From Alphaproteobacteria bacterium (GTDB lineage Bacteria > Pseudomonadota > Alphaproteobacteria > Sphingomonadales > Sphingomonadaceae): 64,000 nt of DNA. Positions 47,172 to 56,345 of this stretch are shown here, in pieces. The DNA lies in the NCBI GenBank assembly GCA_019232625.1, contig JAFANP010000025.1, positions 1 through 64,000 of the forward strand, written 5' to 3'. Every line of letters starts with the position of its first letter. Within the stretch, counting starts at the first letter, position 1. A program made the position numbers and the translations under genes. Under the pieces are notes generated by a model, which made no database searches, was not told where the DNA came from, and worked only from the letters and a program-made list of their open reading frames with translations.

Positions 47172-49736
47172 ATGAAGCTCGTCGTCGTCGAATCGCCCGC
47201 GAAGGCGAAAACCATCGAGAAGTATCTCGGCCGCGACTATCGCGTGCTGGCCTCCTACGGGCACGTCCGCGACCTGCCGGCCAAGGACGGCTCGGTCGAT
47301 CCCGACTCGGGCTTCGCGATGGAGTGGGAGACCTATCCCGACAAGGCGCGGCAGCTGAAGGCGATCACCGACGAGGCGAAGAAGGCCGACGCGCTGATCC
47401 TCGCCACCGACCCCGACCGCGAGGGGGAGGCGATTAGCTGGCACGTGCAGGAGGTGCTGCGCAAGCGGCGGGCGCTGCCCGACGATGTCGAGCGGGTCAC
47501 CTTCAACGCCATCACCAAGGCGACGGTGACCGAGGCGATGAAGCATCCGCGCGCCCTCGACGAGGATCTGATCGACGCCTACCGCGCCCGGCGCGCTCTC
47601 GACTATCTCGTCGGCTTCACCCTCTCGCCGGTGCTTTGGCGCAAGCTGCCGGGCGCCAAGTCGGCGGGCCGGGTCCAGTCCGTGGCGCTGCGCCTCGTCG
47701 TCGACCGGGAGCGGGAAATCGAGATATTCCGCGCCCAGGAATATTGGTCGGTCGAGGCGCTGATGGAGGCGGACGGGCAGGAATTCCTCGCCCGCCTGGT
47801 CCGCTACGAAGGGAAGAAGCTCGACCGCCTGTCGATCGGCGACGGCAGGACGGCCGAGGCCGCGAAAGCGGCGGTCGAGGCGGGGCGCTTCACCGTCGCC
47901 TCGGTCGAGACCAAGCCGCTCAGCCGCAATCCGCCGCCGCCCTTCACCACCTCGACGCTTCAGCAGGAGGCGGCGCGCAAGCTGGGCTTCGCGGCGAGCC
48001 ACACGATGCGCATCGCCCAGGCGCTCTACGAGGACGGGGCGATCACCTACATGCGCACCGACGGCGTCCAGATGGCGCCCGAGGCGGTGTCGGCCGCCCG
48101 CAAGGCGGTGGTGGAGCGCTACGACAGCGGCTACGTTCCGGACCGACCCCGCCATTACGAGACCAAGGCGAAGAACGCGCAGGAAGCGCATGAGGCGATC
48201 CGCCCGACCGACTTCTCCCGCGATCGCGCCGGCTCGGGCGAGCATGGCCGCCTCTACGAGCTGATCTGGAAGCGCGCGCTTGCGAGCCAGATGGCCTCGG
48301 CCCGGCTGGAGCGGACGACGGCGGAACTGTCCGACGGGACCGGCCGGACTGCGCTCCGCGCCACCGGCCAGGTCGTGCTCTTCCCCGGCTTCCTCGCTTT
48401 GTACGAGGAAGGGCGGGACGACGAGGGCGACGAGGATTCGCGCCGGCTGCCGCGGCTCCGCGAGGGCGACTCGCCGGCCAAGAAGCGGGTGATCGCCGAG
48501 CAGCATTTCACCCAGCCGCCGCCGCGCTACTCGGAGGCGAGCCTGGTCAAGAAGATGGAGGAGCTGGGCATCGGCCGACCCTCCACCTATGCGGCGACCC
48601 TTCAGACGCTGAAGGACCGCAATTACGTCACGCTGGAGAAGAACCGCTTCATCCCGCAGGAAAGCGGCCGGCTGCTCACCGCCTTCCTGGAGCGCTTCTT
48701 CGAGCGCTACGTCTCTTACGATTTCACCGCCCATCTCGAGGACGAGCTGGACGACATTTCCGGCGGCCGGATGGAATGGCAGCAGGTGCTCGAGGCCTTC
48801 TGGCGCGACTTCAAGCCGAAGACGGCCGAGATCATGGAGCGCAAGCCCTCCGAGATCACCGTCGCGCTCGACGACTTCCTCTCGCCCTGGCTGTTCCCCG
48901 ACAAGGCCGACGGCTCCGACCCGCGCCTCTGCCCGGCCTGCGGGGAGGGGAGGCTGGCGCTGCGCGGCGGCCGCTTCGGCGCGTTCGTCGCCTGCTCCAA
49001 CTATCCCGACTGCAAGTTCACCCGCCGCTTCGGCCAGGGCGGCGAAGAGGGCGCGGGCGAGGATGCGGGGCCCGAAACGCTCGGCGCGCATCCCGAGACG
49101 GGCGCCGACGTGCTGCGCAAGGTCGGCCGTTTCGGGCCCTATGTGGAGAGCGGCGAGCGCCGCGCCTCCATCCCCAAGGATGCGGGCGAGCTGGATCTCG
49201 ATCTCGCCGTCCGCCTGCTGTCGCTGCCGCGCACGATCGGCGCGCATCCCGAATCGGGCAAGCCGATCACCGCCTCGATCGGGCGCTACGGCCCCTATCT
49301 CGCCCATGACGGCAAATATGCGAAGCTCGCCTCAACGGCCGAAGTGTTCGAGACGGGAATGAACGCCGCGGTGGTGAAGCTCGCCGAGGCGGCGGCGGGC
49401 GGCGGCCGCGCCCGCGGCTCGCGCGAGCCGCTCAAGGTGCTCGGCGCCCATCCCCGCACGGGGGCGGAGATCAGGCTGATGGAAGGCCGCTTCGGCCCCT
49501 ACGTCACCGACGGCACGACCAACGCCACTCTTCCCAAGTCGCTCGCGCCCGAGCAACTGACGCTGGAGGAGGCGGCGCAGCTGATCGACGACCGGGCCGC
49601 CAAGGGCCCGCCGGCCAAGAAGGGCCGTGGCCGCAAGGCGCCGGCGGCGAAGAGGGCGCCAGCGAAGACGGCGGAGAAGAAGGCTCCGGCGAAGAAGGCG
49701 CCGGCCGGGAAGACGGCGCCGAAGAAGAAGGGGTGA
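47172..49736 (+). CDS. topA: DNA topoisomerase I
   Basis: This 854-residue type IA topoisomerase relaxes negative supercoils. The TOPRIM domain (LVVVESPAKAKTIEKYLG, ATDPDREGEAISWHV) is followed by the core with catalytic Y293 in ITYMRTDGVQ. One Cys4 zinc ribbon remains (LCPACGEGRLAL, FVACSNYPDCKF). Then come three LGAHPxTG/RFGPY repeats and an Ala/Lys/Pro-rich basic tail, the alphaproteobacterial C-terminus. The ATG at 47172 has AAGGA about 12 nt upstream. Confidence 0.97.
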   Translation: MKLVVVESPAKAKTIEKYLGRDYRVLASYGHVRDLPAKDGSVDPDSGFAMEWETYPDKARQLKAITDEAKKADALILATDPDREGEAISWHVQEVLRKRRALPDDVERVTFNAITKATVTEAMKHPRALDEDLIDAYRARRALDYLVGFTLSPVLWRKLPGAKSAGRVQSVALRLVVDREREIEIFRAQEYWSVEALMEADGQEFLARLVRYEGKKLDRLSIGDGRTAEAAKAAVEAGRFTVASVETKPLSRNPPPPFTTSTLQQEAARKLGFAASHTMRIAQALYEDGAITYMRTDGVQMAPEAVSAARKAVVERYDSGYVPDRPRHYETKAKNAQEAHEAIRPTDFSRDRAGSGEHGRLYELIWKRALASQMASARLERTTAELSDGTGRTALRATGQVVLFPGFLALYEEGRDDEGDEDSRRLPRLREGDSPAKKRVIAEQHFTQPPPRYSEASLVKKMEELGIGRPSTYAATLQTLKDRNYVTLEKNRFIPQESGRLLTAFLERFFERYVSYDFTAHLEDELDDISGGRMEWQQVLEAFWRDFKPKTAEIMERKPSEITVALDDFLSPWLFPDKADGSDPRLCPACGEGRLALRGGRFGAFVACSNYPDCKFTRRFGQGGEEGAGEDAGPETLGAHPETGADVLRKVGRFGPYVESGERRASIPKDAGELDLDLAVRLLSLPRTIGAHPESGKPITASIGRYGPYLAHDGKYAKLASTAEVFETGMNAAVVKLAEAAAGGGRARGSREPLKVLGAHPRTGAEIRLMEGRFGPYVTDGTTNATLPKSLAPEQLTLEEAAQLIDDRAAKGPPAKKGRGRKAPAAKRAPAKTAEKKAPAKKAPAGKTAPKKKG

Positions 49737-50041
49737 TGATCCGAGGATCGATCATCGCCAGGCTGATCGGCGGGGGCTTCACCGCCGTCCTGCTCGCCTT
49801 GCTGCTGTGGCCGGTGGCGGCGCGGTGGGACGGTGCGCTGTGGCCGTTTCTCGCCCTCCTCGCCGTCGCCGCGCTCACCGGCACCGCCGTGCTGCTGCTG
49901 ACCGGCGCGGATCTCCTCCTCCACCCCCGCCGGGGAGAGCGGGTCGGGCCGATCCGGATTTTCGACATCGTCTCAGGCGGGGCGCTGCTCGGCTTCGCGC
50001 TGCTCCAGCTCCACTGGCTCGGCGGGTGGCTGCCCGCCTGA
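49736..50041 (+). CDS. Small membrane protein of unknown function
   Basis: This 101-residue protein has three hydrophobic segments (residues ~8-27, ~34-58 and ~75-99) and a short cytoplasmic loop RRGERVGPIRIF. Its ATG overlaps the topA stop (TGATG), suggesting coupling to topA. No family is recognised. Its 3' part overlaps the 3' end of the convergent moeB-like gene by 69 bp, which lowers confidence in one of the two ends. Confidence 0.6.
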   Translation: MIRGSIIARLIGGGFTAVLLALLLWPVAARWDGALWPFLALLAVAALTGTAVLLLTGADLLLHPRRGERVGPIRIFDIVSGGALLGFALLQLHWLGGWLPA

Positions 50042-50791
50042 GCCGCAGCCCCGGCAGGCGGGATCCTTGACGAGGCGGATCGTCCTCATTGAGGGCGTCA
50101 GGCCGTCGATTACGTGGAGCTTGCCCCAGGGCGGCGCCCCGAACCCGACGATCAACCGGATCGCCTCGAGCGCGGCGAAGCTGCCGGCGATGCCGACCAT
50201 GGCGCCGAGCACGCCGAGCTCGGAGCAGCTGTCGCAATCCTCGGCATCGAAGGCGTCGCCGACGAAGCAGCGATAGCAGGGCCGGTCGGCGTGCCACCCG
50301 GCGAAGCTTCCCACCTGCGCCTGGAACTGGCCGATCGCGGCCGAGACGAGCGGGATCCGCGCCCGGGTGCAATGATCGGAGACGAGCAGCCGGGTCGCGA
50401 AATTGTCGCTGCCGTCGAGCACGACGTCGGCCGCGGCGACGAGCCGGGCGACGTTATCGGCGCCGACCCGCTCCGCCACGCCCTCGAATCGCACGTCGGG
50501 GTTGAGCCGAGCCACCGCCTCGGCGGCGGCTTCGACCTTCGGCCGCCCGACGTCGCCGGTGCCGAACAGCACCTGCCGCTGGAGGTTGTCGAGGCTCACC
50601 CGGTCGTCGTCGACCGCCGTCAGCCGGCCGACCCCGGCGGCGGCGAGATATTGAAGGGCGGGCGCGCCGATCCCGCCCGCGCCGATCAGCACGACATGGG
50701 CGGCGAGGAGCTTGTTCTGCCCCTCGCCGCCTATCTCCTTGAGGACGATGTGCCGCGCGTAGCGGTCGAGCGCGTCGTCGCCGAGCGTCAA
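49973..50791 (-). CDS. moeB: MoeB/ThiF-family E1-like adenylyltransferase
   Basis: This 272-residue protein adenylates the C-terminal Gly-Gly of a sulfur-carrier protein (MoaD or ThiS) for molybdopterin or thiazole synthesis. The ATP-binding motif VVLIGAGGIGAPALQYLA, the DxxxxxNLQRQ segment (DRVSLDNLQRQVLF), VLDGSDNFATR and zinc-binding pairs CYRC and CRGC are present. It lacks the rhodanese domain of some homologues. The start is probably a TTG at 50791 overlapping the upstream stop. Which sulfur carrier it serves cannot be told. Confidence 0.88.
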   Translation of the reverse strand: MTLGDDALDRYARHIVLKEIGGEGQNKLLAAHVVLIGAGGIGAPALQYLAAAGVGRLTAVDDDRVSLDNLQRQVLFGTGDVGRPKVEAAAEAVARLNPDVRFEGVAERVGADNVARLVAAADVVLDGSDNFATRLLVSDHCTRARIPLVSAAIGQFQAQVGSFAGWHADRPCYRCFVGDAFDAEDCDSCSELGVLGAMVGIAGSFAALEAIRLIVGFGAPPWGKLHVIDGLTPSMRTIRLVKDPACRGCGSGGQPPAEPVELEQREAEQRPA

Positions 50792-51198
50792 TAGCGCGCG
50801 AAGGCGAACCGGTCGCCGTACCAATAGGCCTGGTCCTGGCCGGTCGGCTTGACGTCGCCGCGCTTCACCATGTCGAGGATCGTCGAGCCGACCATCGTCT
50901 CCAGCTGCGGGCAGCCTATCTCCTGGATGATGATCCGCCGCACCGTCCCGTCGGGCTCGACCAGCGCCGCATAGGGAACGTCTATGTCGAACTTGTTCGG
51001 CCGCTGGCCCTTGAGCTTGCACTCGCCCTTGGCGAGGATGTCGCTCGTCCAGGCGATCAGGCGGTTATAGTCGTACGGGATGTTCTTCTTGCGCAGCTGC
51101 GGGAATTTCGAGAATTCGCCCCGTCCCGTCTCCACCGTCTGGGCGCCGGCGGGCACGGCCAGCGCCACCGCGGCAAGCAGGATCGCAATGTGCTTCAT
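50788..51198 (-). CDS. Uncharacterised periplasmic protein (tandem paralogue 1)
   Basis: This 136-residue protein has a signal peptide (MKHIAILLAAVALAVPAGAQ) and a strong ribosome site AAGGAGATATCCG before the ATG at 51198. The mature part contains KGECKLKGQRPNKFDIDVPYA and EIGCPQLETMVGSTILDM, with two conserved cysteines. It is a clear paralogue of the next gene upstream (51227-51634): both share KGxC, GQ, KFDI, VPYA, LV, PDGT and GCPxLE. No named family is recognised. Its stop overlaps the moeB-like start. Confidence 0.78.
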   Translation of the reverse strand: MKHIAILLAAVALAVPAGAQTVETGRGEFSKFPQLRKKNIPYDYNRLIAWTSDILAKGECKLKGQRPNKFDIDVPYAALVEPDGTVRRIIIQEIGCPQLETMVGSTILDMVKRGDVKPTGQDQAYWYGDRFAFARY

Positions 51199-51226
51199 CG
51201 GATATCTCCTTGAGGCATGAGCTCGG

Positions 51227-51634
51227 TCATTCCTGCGTGAAGCTGATCTCGCTCGCCTTCCAGCGGGCGGAGGCTTCGCCGTTGCGCCGGAACTCGCCGT
51301 TGCGAGCCATGCCGAGAACGAGCAGGCCGACATAGGATTCGAGGGCCGGGCATCCCGTCTCGCCGACGATCACCCGGTTGGCCGTCCCGTCGGGATTGAC
51401 CAGCACCGCATAAGGGACGGTGATGTCGAACTTCTGCGAGGTCTGGCCCCGGAAATGGCAGGCGCCCTTGCGGAGCATGGCTTCGACGCGGCCGACCATC
51501 GCGTTCGTCGGCATGTCGCGCGAGAGGCTCGTCAGGCGCGGCAGCGCCTTCCAGTCGGCCCGGCCGACGTCCACCTGGATCTCGGCGGGCGAGGCGCCCA
51601 TCAGCAAGGCCGCGCTAAGCACCGAAAGGATCAT
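51227..51634 (-). CDS. Uncharacterised periplasmic protein (tandem paralogue 2)
   Basis: This 135-residue protein starts at the ATG at 51634, with AGGAGG 5 nt upstream, and has a short hydrophobic N-terminus (MILSVLSAALLMGASPAEI). The body aligns with the downstream gene: KGACHFRGQTSQKFDITVPYA matches KGECKLKGQRPNKFDIDVPYA (20-residue excerpts), followed by PDGT and GCPALES. The pair looks like a tandem duplication with moderate divergence. The function is unknown. Confidence 0.75.
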   Translation of the reverse strand: MILSVLSAALLMGASPAEIQVDVGRADWKALPRLTSLSRDMPTNAMVGRVEAMLRKGACHFRGQTSQKFDITVPYAVLVNPDGTANRVIVGETGCPALESYVGLLVLGMARNGEFRRNGEASARWKASEISFTQE

Positions 51635-51728
51635 GGCCACCTCCTCTGTCCCGCCTTCCCCGCGGGGCCGTCTGCGACTCGTCGCCGGCGCAGAGCAACA
51701 CGAAATCGCTGCGGGCGCAATGGCCTGG

Positions 51729-52172
51729 CTAGAATCCGGTCGAGCCGAACCCGCCCTCGCCCCGGGCGGTGGCGTCCAGCTCGTCCACTTCCACGAACGC
51801 CGCCCGCTGCACCGACGCCGGGACGAGCTGGGCGATCCGCTCGCCCCGCACCACCTCGAAGGCCGCCTCGCCGAGATTGGCCAGGATCACCTTCACCTCG
51901 CCGCGATAGTCGCTGTCGATCGTGCCGGGGGTGTTGAGGCAGGTGACGCCGTGCTTGAGCGCCAGGCCCGAGCGGGGGCGGACCTGCACCTCGAAGCCTT
52001 GAGGGACGGCGATCGCGAAGCCGGTGGCGACGGCGTGGCGCGCGCCCGGCGCCAGGGTCAGCGTCTCCGCGGAGACGACGTCGAGCCCGGCGGCTCCCGC
52101 GGTCGCGTAGGAGGGAAGGGGGAGGCCGGCGCCGTGCGCGAGCCGTCGCAGGCGTATGTCGATGTCAGGCAA
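51729..52172 (-). CDS. dut: Deoxyuridine 5'-triphosphate nucleotidohydrolase
   Basis: This 147-residue enzyme hydrolyses dUTP to dUMP, limiting uracil in DNA. The dUTPase motifs are in order: [10 protein letters not shown] (I), [11 protein letters not shown] (II), [10 protein letters not shown] (III), GERIAQLVP (IV) and GEGGFGSTG (V). The start is probably a TTG at 52172 overlapping the coaBC stop by 8 bp. It follows coaBC, a common gene order. Confidence 0.95.
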   Translation of the reverse strand: MPDIDIRLRRLAHGAGLPLPSYATAGAAGLDVVSAETLTLAPGARHAVATGFAIAVPQGFEVQVRPRSGLALKHGVTCLNTPGTIDSDYRGEVKVILANLGEAAFEVVRGERIAQLVPASVQRAAFVEVDELDATARGEGGFGSTGF

Positions 52173-53343
52173 GGGCGTCTCCGATCCGGTCGGCAAGGCG
52201 CCGGGCGATCTCCTCCTTGGGAGCGCGCTCCCAATGCTCGACGCCGTCGGCGGTGACGAGGTGGACGCTGTTGTCGTCGCCGCCCATCACGTCTCCCGAC
52301 ACGTCGTTGGCCACGATCCAGTCGCAACCCTTGCGCGCCCGCTTGGCCTCGGCCGAGGCGACGACGTCGTCGGTTTCGGCGGCGAAGCCGACGAGCAGCC
52401 GGGGGCGCTTGGAATGCCCCGCGAGGCCGGCGAGGATGTCCGGATTCTCGGCCCAGCCGAGCTTGGGCGGGCCGTCGCGCTTCTTGAGCTTGGAGCCGGC
52501 GGGCTCCACCGTCCAGTCGGCGACCGCCGCGACCAGCACGGCGGCCTCGGCGGGCAGCGCCCGCTCCACCGCATCCTTCATCTGCGCCGCGGTTTCGACG
52601 TCGATCCGCGTCACGCCGGTCGGGGTGGAAAGGTTGACCGGCCCGGCGACGAGGGTCACGTCCGCGCCCGCCGCGGCGAGCGCGCCTGCGATGGCGAAGC
52701 CCTGCTTGCCGGACGAGCGGTTGGCGATCACCCGCACCGGGTCGATCGCCTCGTGGGTGGGGCCGGCGGTGACGAGGATATGGCGGCCGGCGAGCTTGCC
52801 GGCCGGCGCCAGCTTCAGGCGGATCGCCGCCACTATCGCCTCCGGCTCGGGCAGGCGGCCGGGCCCGTATTCGCCGCACGCCATCTCGCCCTCGTCCGGC
52901 TCCAGCACCGTCACCCCGTCGGCGCGCAGCCGCTCGACGTTGCGGCGGGTGGCGGCATGACGCCACATCCTGACGTTCATCGCCGGCGCGGCCAGCACGG
53001 GCTTGTCGGTGGCGAGGAGGAGCGTGGTCGCAAGGTCGTCGGCGAGGCCGGCCGCCATCTTGGCGAGGAGATCCGCCGTCGCCGGGCAGACGACGACCAG
53101 ATCGGCCTCCCGGCTGAGCTGGATGTGGCCCATCTCGGCCTCGTCCTTGAGGTCCCAGAGGCTGGTATGGACCTGCTGCTCGGAAAGCGCGGCCAGCGTC
53201 ATCGGCGTGACGAACTGCGCTCCGCCGGCGGTCAGGACGCACCGCACCGATCCGCCTTGCTTGCGGATCAGCCGGACGAGCTCGCACGCCTTGTACGCCG
53301 CGATCCCGCCGCCGACGATGAGAAGGATCCTTTTGCCGTTCAT
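52165..53343 (-). CDS. coaBC: Bifunctional phosphopantothenoylcysteine decarboxylase / phosphopantothenate-cysteine ligase
   Basis: This 392-residue protein catalyses two consecutive steps of coenzyme A synthesis. The N-terminal flavin-dependent CoaC domain has [18 protein letters not shown] and the PAMN motif APAMNVRMW; the C-terminal CoaB domain has [19 protein letters not shown] and NRSSGKQG. The start ATG overlaps the hepT stop by 4 bp, and the dut start lies inside its 3' end. Confidence 0.95.
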   Translation of the reverse strand: MNGKRILLIVGGGIAAYKACELVRLIRKQGGSVRCVLTAGGAQFVTPMTLAALSEQQVHTSLWDLKDEAEMGHIQLSREADLVVVCPATADLLAKMAAGLADDLATTLLLATDKPVLAAPAMNVRMWRHAATRRNVERLRADGVTVLEPDEGEMACGEYGPGRLPEPEAIVAAIRLKLAPAGKLAGRHILVTAGPTHEAIDPVRVIANRSSGKQGFAIAGALAAAGADVTLVAGPVNLSTPTGVTRIDVETAAQMKDAVERALPAEAAVLVAAVADWTVEPAGSKLKKRDGPPKLGWAENPDILAGLAGHSKRPRLLVGFAAETDDVVASAEAKRARKGCDWIVANDVSGDVMGGDDNSVHLVTADGVEHWERAPKEEIARRLADRIGDALA

Positions 53344-53693
53344 GGGTCGAGGCGCGAAAGCTCGTCGCGGCACGCCTTCTCCAGCAGATCCAGCGCGCTG
53401 GTCGCCACCTCCCAGAGAATTCGGTAATTCAGCCGGCGATAATGGTGGGCGACGATATTGCGCAGCCCGTACATCTTGCGCCACTCTATTTCAGCGTGAC
53501 GCTCGCGCAACTCGTTGGAGAGCTTCCGGCTGGCCTCTCCCAAGGCGCCGAGGCGAAGGGCCGTCGCGTCCCCGGTCGTGCGATCAAGCAGGAATTCGCT
53601 CTCATCAACCCCGGCTACGCTCTCCCGGATCAACTCGATGAGCTCTATTATTTGGTCGAGATAGAGGGCATCCGCTTCCGAACCGGCGTCCAT
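53340..53693 (-). CDS. hepT: HepT-family toxin (HEPN RNase) of a MntA/HepT module
   Basis: This 117-residue helical protein carries the HEPN toxin motif R(X4)HXY: R78, H83 and Y85 in GLRNIVAHHYRR. It is the expected partner of the nucleotidyltransferase encoded directly upstream (one-base overlap). In characterised pairs HepT is an RNase toxin that MntA neutralises by AMP-modifying the tyrosine of this motif. Its stop overlaps the coaBC start (ATGA), so the toxin-antitoxin pair is translationally coupled to a core metabolic gene. Confidence 0.9.
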   Translation of the reverse strand: MDAGSEADALYLDQIIELIELIRESVAGVDESEFLLDRTTGDATALRLGALGEASRKLSNELRERHAEIEWRKMYGLRNIVAHHYRRLNYRILWEVATSALDLLEKACRDELSRLDP

Positions 53694-53986
53694 CAGTAGA
53701 CCTCGACCATCTCGGTTTCCACCCGCGGGAGGATCCGTCGATGCAGCAGCTTCCTATCGATCAAGTCCACGCGTTTGCCGAGAATTTCCTCTAGTCGGTC
53801 CCAAGCATCGGTAAGTTCGTGAAAACCGGGCCGCAATGCTCCCTCGGCCTCGTAGAGCAGATCCACGTCGTGTGCATCCGGATCGGAGCGCGCGGCCGAC
53901 CCGAACAGATAGAGCTTCGCGAAACCGAGCCCTTTGAGCTCGCCTTCGAGAGGCCTGAGGACCGCAAGAACCTCGTCCCGCTTCAT
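53693..53986 (-). CDS. mntA: MntA-family nucleotidyltransferase antitoxin
   Basis: This 97-residue protein has the minimal nucleotidyltransferase signature GSAARSDPDAHDVDLL at residues 29-44 (GS motif and the metal-binding DVD) and a later Asp (VDLIDRKLL). Its size and tight coupling to the HepT-like gene mark it as the antitoxin of a MntA/HepT system. It begins 4 bp after the ubiB stop, inside the ubiB-coaBC operon. Confidence 0.9.
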   Translation of the reverse strand: MKRDEVLAVLRPLEGELKGLGFAKLYLFGSAARSDPDAHDVDLLYEAEGALRPGFHELTDAWDRLEEILGKRVDLIDRKLLHRRILPRVETEMVEVY

Positions 53987-53990
53987 GCGC

Positions 53991-55538
53991 TCAGAATAAT
54001 GCCCACATCGCGGCAGCGCCAGCCGCCGCCGAAACCAAAGCGATCGCCGCATAGCGCCACCAGCCGCGCCGCTCGACCACCACCATCTCGGCCAGCGGCG
54101 GATCCGGCGGGGCGGCGCCCCGAGGCGGATAATATTCGTCGAGGCGGCGGATTAGGTTGGGGATCATCGCCAGTGTGCGCACGTCGCGGACTATCTGGTC
54201 GGCGAGCGCCGCCTCGGGCCCAAGCTCGCCGCGCACCCAGTCCCTCAGGAAGGGCTCGGCCGTCTCCCACATGTTGATGTCGGGGTCGAGCGCGTGGGCG
54301 ACTCCTTCCTCCATCATCATCGTCTTCTGGAGGAGGAGGAGGTGCGGCTGGGTGGGCATGTCGAAGTCGCGGGTGATTGTGAACAGCCCGTCGAGCATCT
54401 GGCCTATGGAGATGTCCTTGACCGGCAGGCCGCGGATCGGCTCGCCCACCGCCCTCAGAGCGGTCGCGAACTCCCGGACGTCGTGGTGGCCCGGGACATA
54501 TTGCGCCTCGAAATGGATCTCGGCGACTCGCAGGTAATTGCCGGTGAGGAGGCCGTAGAGGATCTCCGCGAGCCAGAAGCGGGCCTGACGGTCGATCCGT
54601 CCCATGATGCCGAAGTCGATCGCCGCGAGGCGTCCGTCGGGCAAAGCGAAGAGATTGCCCTGGTGGAGGTCGGCATGGAAGAAGCCGTCGATCACCGACT
54701 GGCGCAGGAAGGCGCGCACCAGAGTGGCGGCGAGGGCTGGCAGATCGTGGCCGGCCGCCACCAGCGCGTCGCGGTCGGTCAGCTTGATGCCGTCGATCCA
54801 CTCGAGCGTCATCACCCGGCGCGAGGTTCGGGTCCAGTCGATCGCCGGGACGTAGAAGCCGCTCTCGGCGACGAGGTTCTCGCGCAGCTCCGAGGCCGAG
54901 GCGGCCTCGCGCCTCAGGTCGAGCTCGCGCGCCGTCCACTGCTTGAAATGGGCGATGACGGCGCGCGGGCGCAGCCGCGCCGCCTCGCCGCCCATCCGCT
55001 CGACCCGCGCCGCCGCCCATTCGTACGTCTCGATGGCGCGGGCGAAATCGTCCTCGATGTTCGGCCGAAGGACCTTGACGGCCACCAGCTTGCCCTCGCT
55101 GGTGATGGCGCGGTGGACCTGGGCGATCGACGCCGCCCCGACCGGCTCGGGGTCGATCTCGCGGAACACCTCCTCGAGCGGCTTCTCCAGGCCCTGCTCG
55201 ATGGCGCGGCGGACCTCATCGAACGGCGCCGGCGGCAGATTGTCCTGCAGCGTCTGGAGGTCGCGCGCCGCCTGCTCGCCGACCAGGTCCGGTCGGGTGG
55301 CGAGCGCCTGGCCGAACTTGATCGCGGCGGGCCCCAGCTCCTGGAAGGCGGTGCCGTAGGTGGGCACCTTGGGAACGCGCGCGCCGAAGCGGGCGAGCCG
55401 GGCCAGCCGCCGCACCGGCGCCGGCGTGTTGGAGTCGCGCTCGATGCCGCGCAGCGCGCCGTGCCGCGCCAGCACCCGGCCCCATTTGAGCAGCCGCCAG
55501 ACGTGGACGAGCGCGTGGGTCAAGCCGACGTCTTCCAT
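53991..55538 (-). CDS. ubiB: Ubiquinone biosynthesis regulatory kinase-like protein UbiB
   Basis: This 515-residue ADCK/ABC1-family protein is needed for ubiquinone synthesis and acts at the membrane. Signatures: AAIKFGQALATRPDLV (KxGQ motif), LVAVKVLRPNI, FFHADLHQGNLFAL and AAIDFGIMG. A C-terminal hydrophobic segment (YAAIALVSAAAGAAAMWALF) is the membrane anchor. The ATG at 55538 overlaps the ubiE 3' end by 19 bp; a TTG at 55523 is possible. Confidence 0.95.
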   Translation of the reverse strand: MEDVGLTHALVHVWRLLKWGRVLARHGALRGIERDSNTPAPVRRLARLARFGARVPKVPTYGTAFQELGPAAIKFGQALATRPDLVGEQAARDLQTLQDNLPPAPFDEVRRAIEQGLEKPLEEVFREIDPEPVGAASIAQVHRAITSEGKLVAVKVLRPNIEDDFARAIETYEWAAARVERMGGEAARLRPRAVIAHFKQWTARELDLRREAASASELRENLVAESGFYVPAIDWTRTSRRVMTLEWIDGIKLTDRDALVAAGHDLPALAATLVRAFLRQSVIDGFFHADLHQGNLFALPDGRLAAIDFGIMGRIDRQARFWLAEILYGLLTGNYLRVAEIHFEAQYVPGHHDVREFATALRAVGEPIRGLPVKDISIGQMLDGLFTITRDFDMPTQPHLLLLQKTMMMEEGVAHALDPDINMWETAEPFLRDWVRGELGPEAALADQIVRDVRTLAMIPNLIRRLDEYYPPRGAAPPDPPLAEMVVVERRGWWRYAAIALVSAAAGAAAMWALF

Positions 55539-56254
55539 CCGCTGTGGATGGCGACGAGCCCGCCGAGGATCGGTTCGGCCTTCACCTGGGTGAAGCCCGC
55601 CTTGCCGATCATCGCGGCGAAGGCCTCGACCGGGGGGAAGCGGCGGATCGACTCGACGAGGTAGCGATAGCTCTCCTCGTCCCGCGCCACCGCCTTGCCC
55701 ATCTTCGGCACGACGTTCATCGAATAAGCGTCGTAGAGCCGCGCGAAGCCCGGCCACTCGGTCGTCGAGAATTCGAGGCAGAAGAAGCGTCCGCCGAGCT
55801 TCAGCACCCGGTGCGCCTCGCCGAGCGCCTGCTGGATGTGCGTCACGTTGCGGATTCCGAAGGCGATCGTATAGGCATGGAAGCTTGCGTCGGCGAAGCC
55901 GAGCGCCTCGGCGTTCTGGACGGACCAGTCGAGGCCCTCGATCCGGCGCCGGCGCGCCCGCTCCTGGCCGACGGAGAGCATGTCGGCGTTGATGTCGGCC
56001 ACCGTCACCCGCGCGCCGTGGCGGGCGAGGCGGAAGGCGACGTCGCCCGTGCCTCCCGCCATGTCGAGGATATGCTCGCCCCGCCGCGGCCGCACGCGGC
56101 GGACGAAGCGGTCCTTCCACGGCCGGTGAAGGCCGCCCGACATGAGGTCGTTCATCAGGTCGTAGCGCCGCGCCACCCGGGAGAAGACGGAGGAGACGCG
56201 CGCCGTCTTCTCGTCGGGCGCAACCTCTTCGAAGCCGAAAGAAACCTTGTCCAT
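55520..56254 (-). CDS. ubiE: Ubiquinone/menaquinone biosynthesis C-methyltransferase UbiE
   Basis: This 244-residue SAM-dependent enzyme methylates the quinone ring. Family signatures include RYDLMNDLMSGGLHRPWKD, ILDMAGGTGDVAFRLA (motif I), YTIAFGIRNVTHIQQAL and FFCLEFSTTEWP. It is divergent from mutM and first in the ubiE-ubiB-mntA-hepT-coaBC-dut run. Confidence 0.96.
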   Translation of the reverse strand: MDKVSFGFEEVAPDEKTARVSSVFSRVARRYDLMNDLMSGGLHRPWKDRFVRRVRPRRGEHILDMAGGTGDVAFRLARHGARVTVADINADMLSVGQERARRRRIEGLDWSVQNAEALGFADASFHAYTIAFGIRNVTHIQQALGEAHRVLKLGGRFFCLEFSTTEWPGFARLYDAYSMNVVPKMGKAVARDEESYRYLVESIRRFPPVEAFAAMIGKAGFTQVKAEPILGGLVAIHSGWKTSA

Positions 56255-56345
56255 CGCGCCCGCCTCTAGCAGGGGTTATCCGAGATGTGCACGTGGAGAG
56301 TTCTTGAAGAAAGGCCGGCCCGCGCCGCGGGGGGAGGCATGACCC

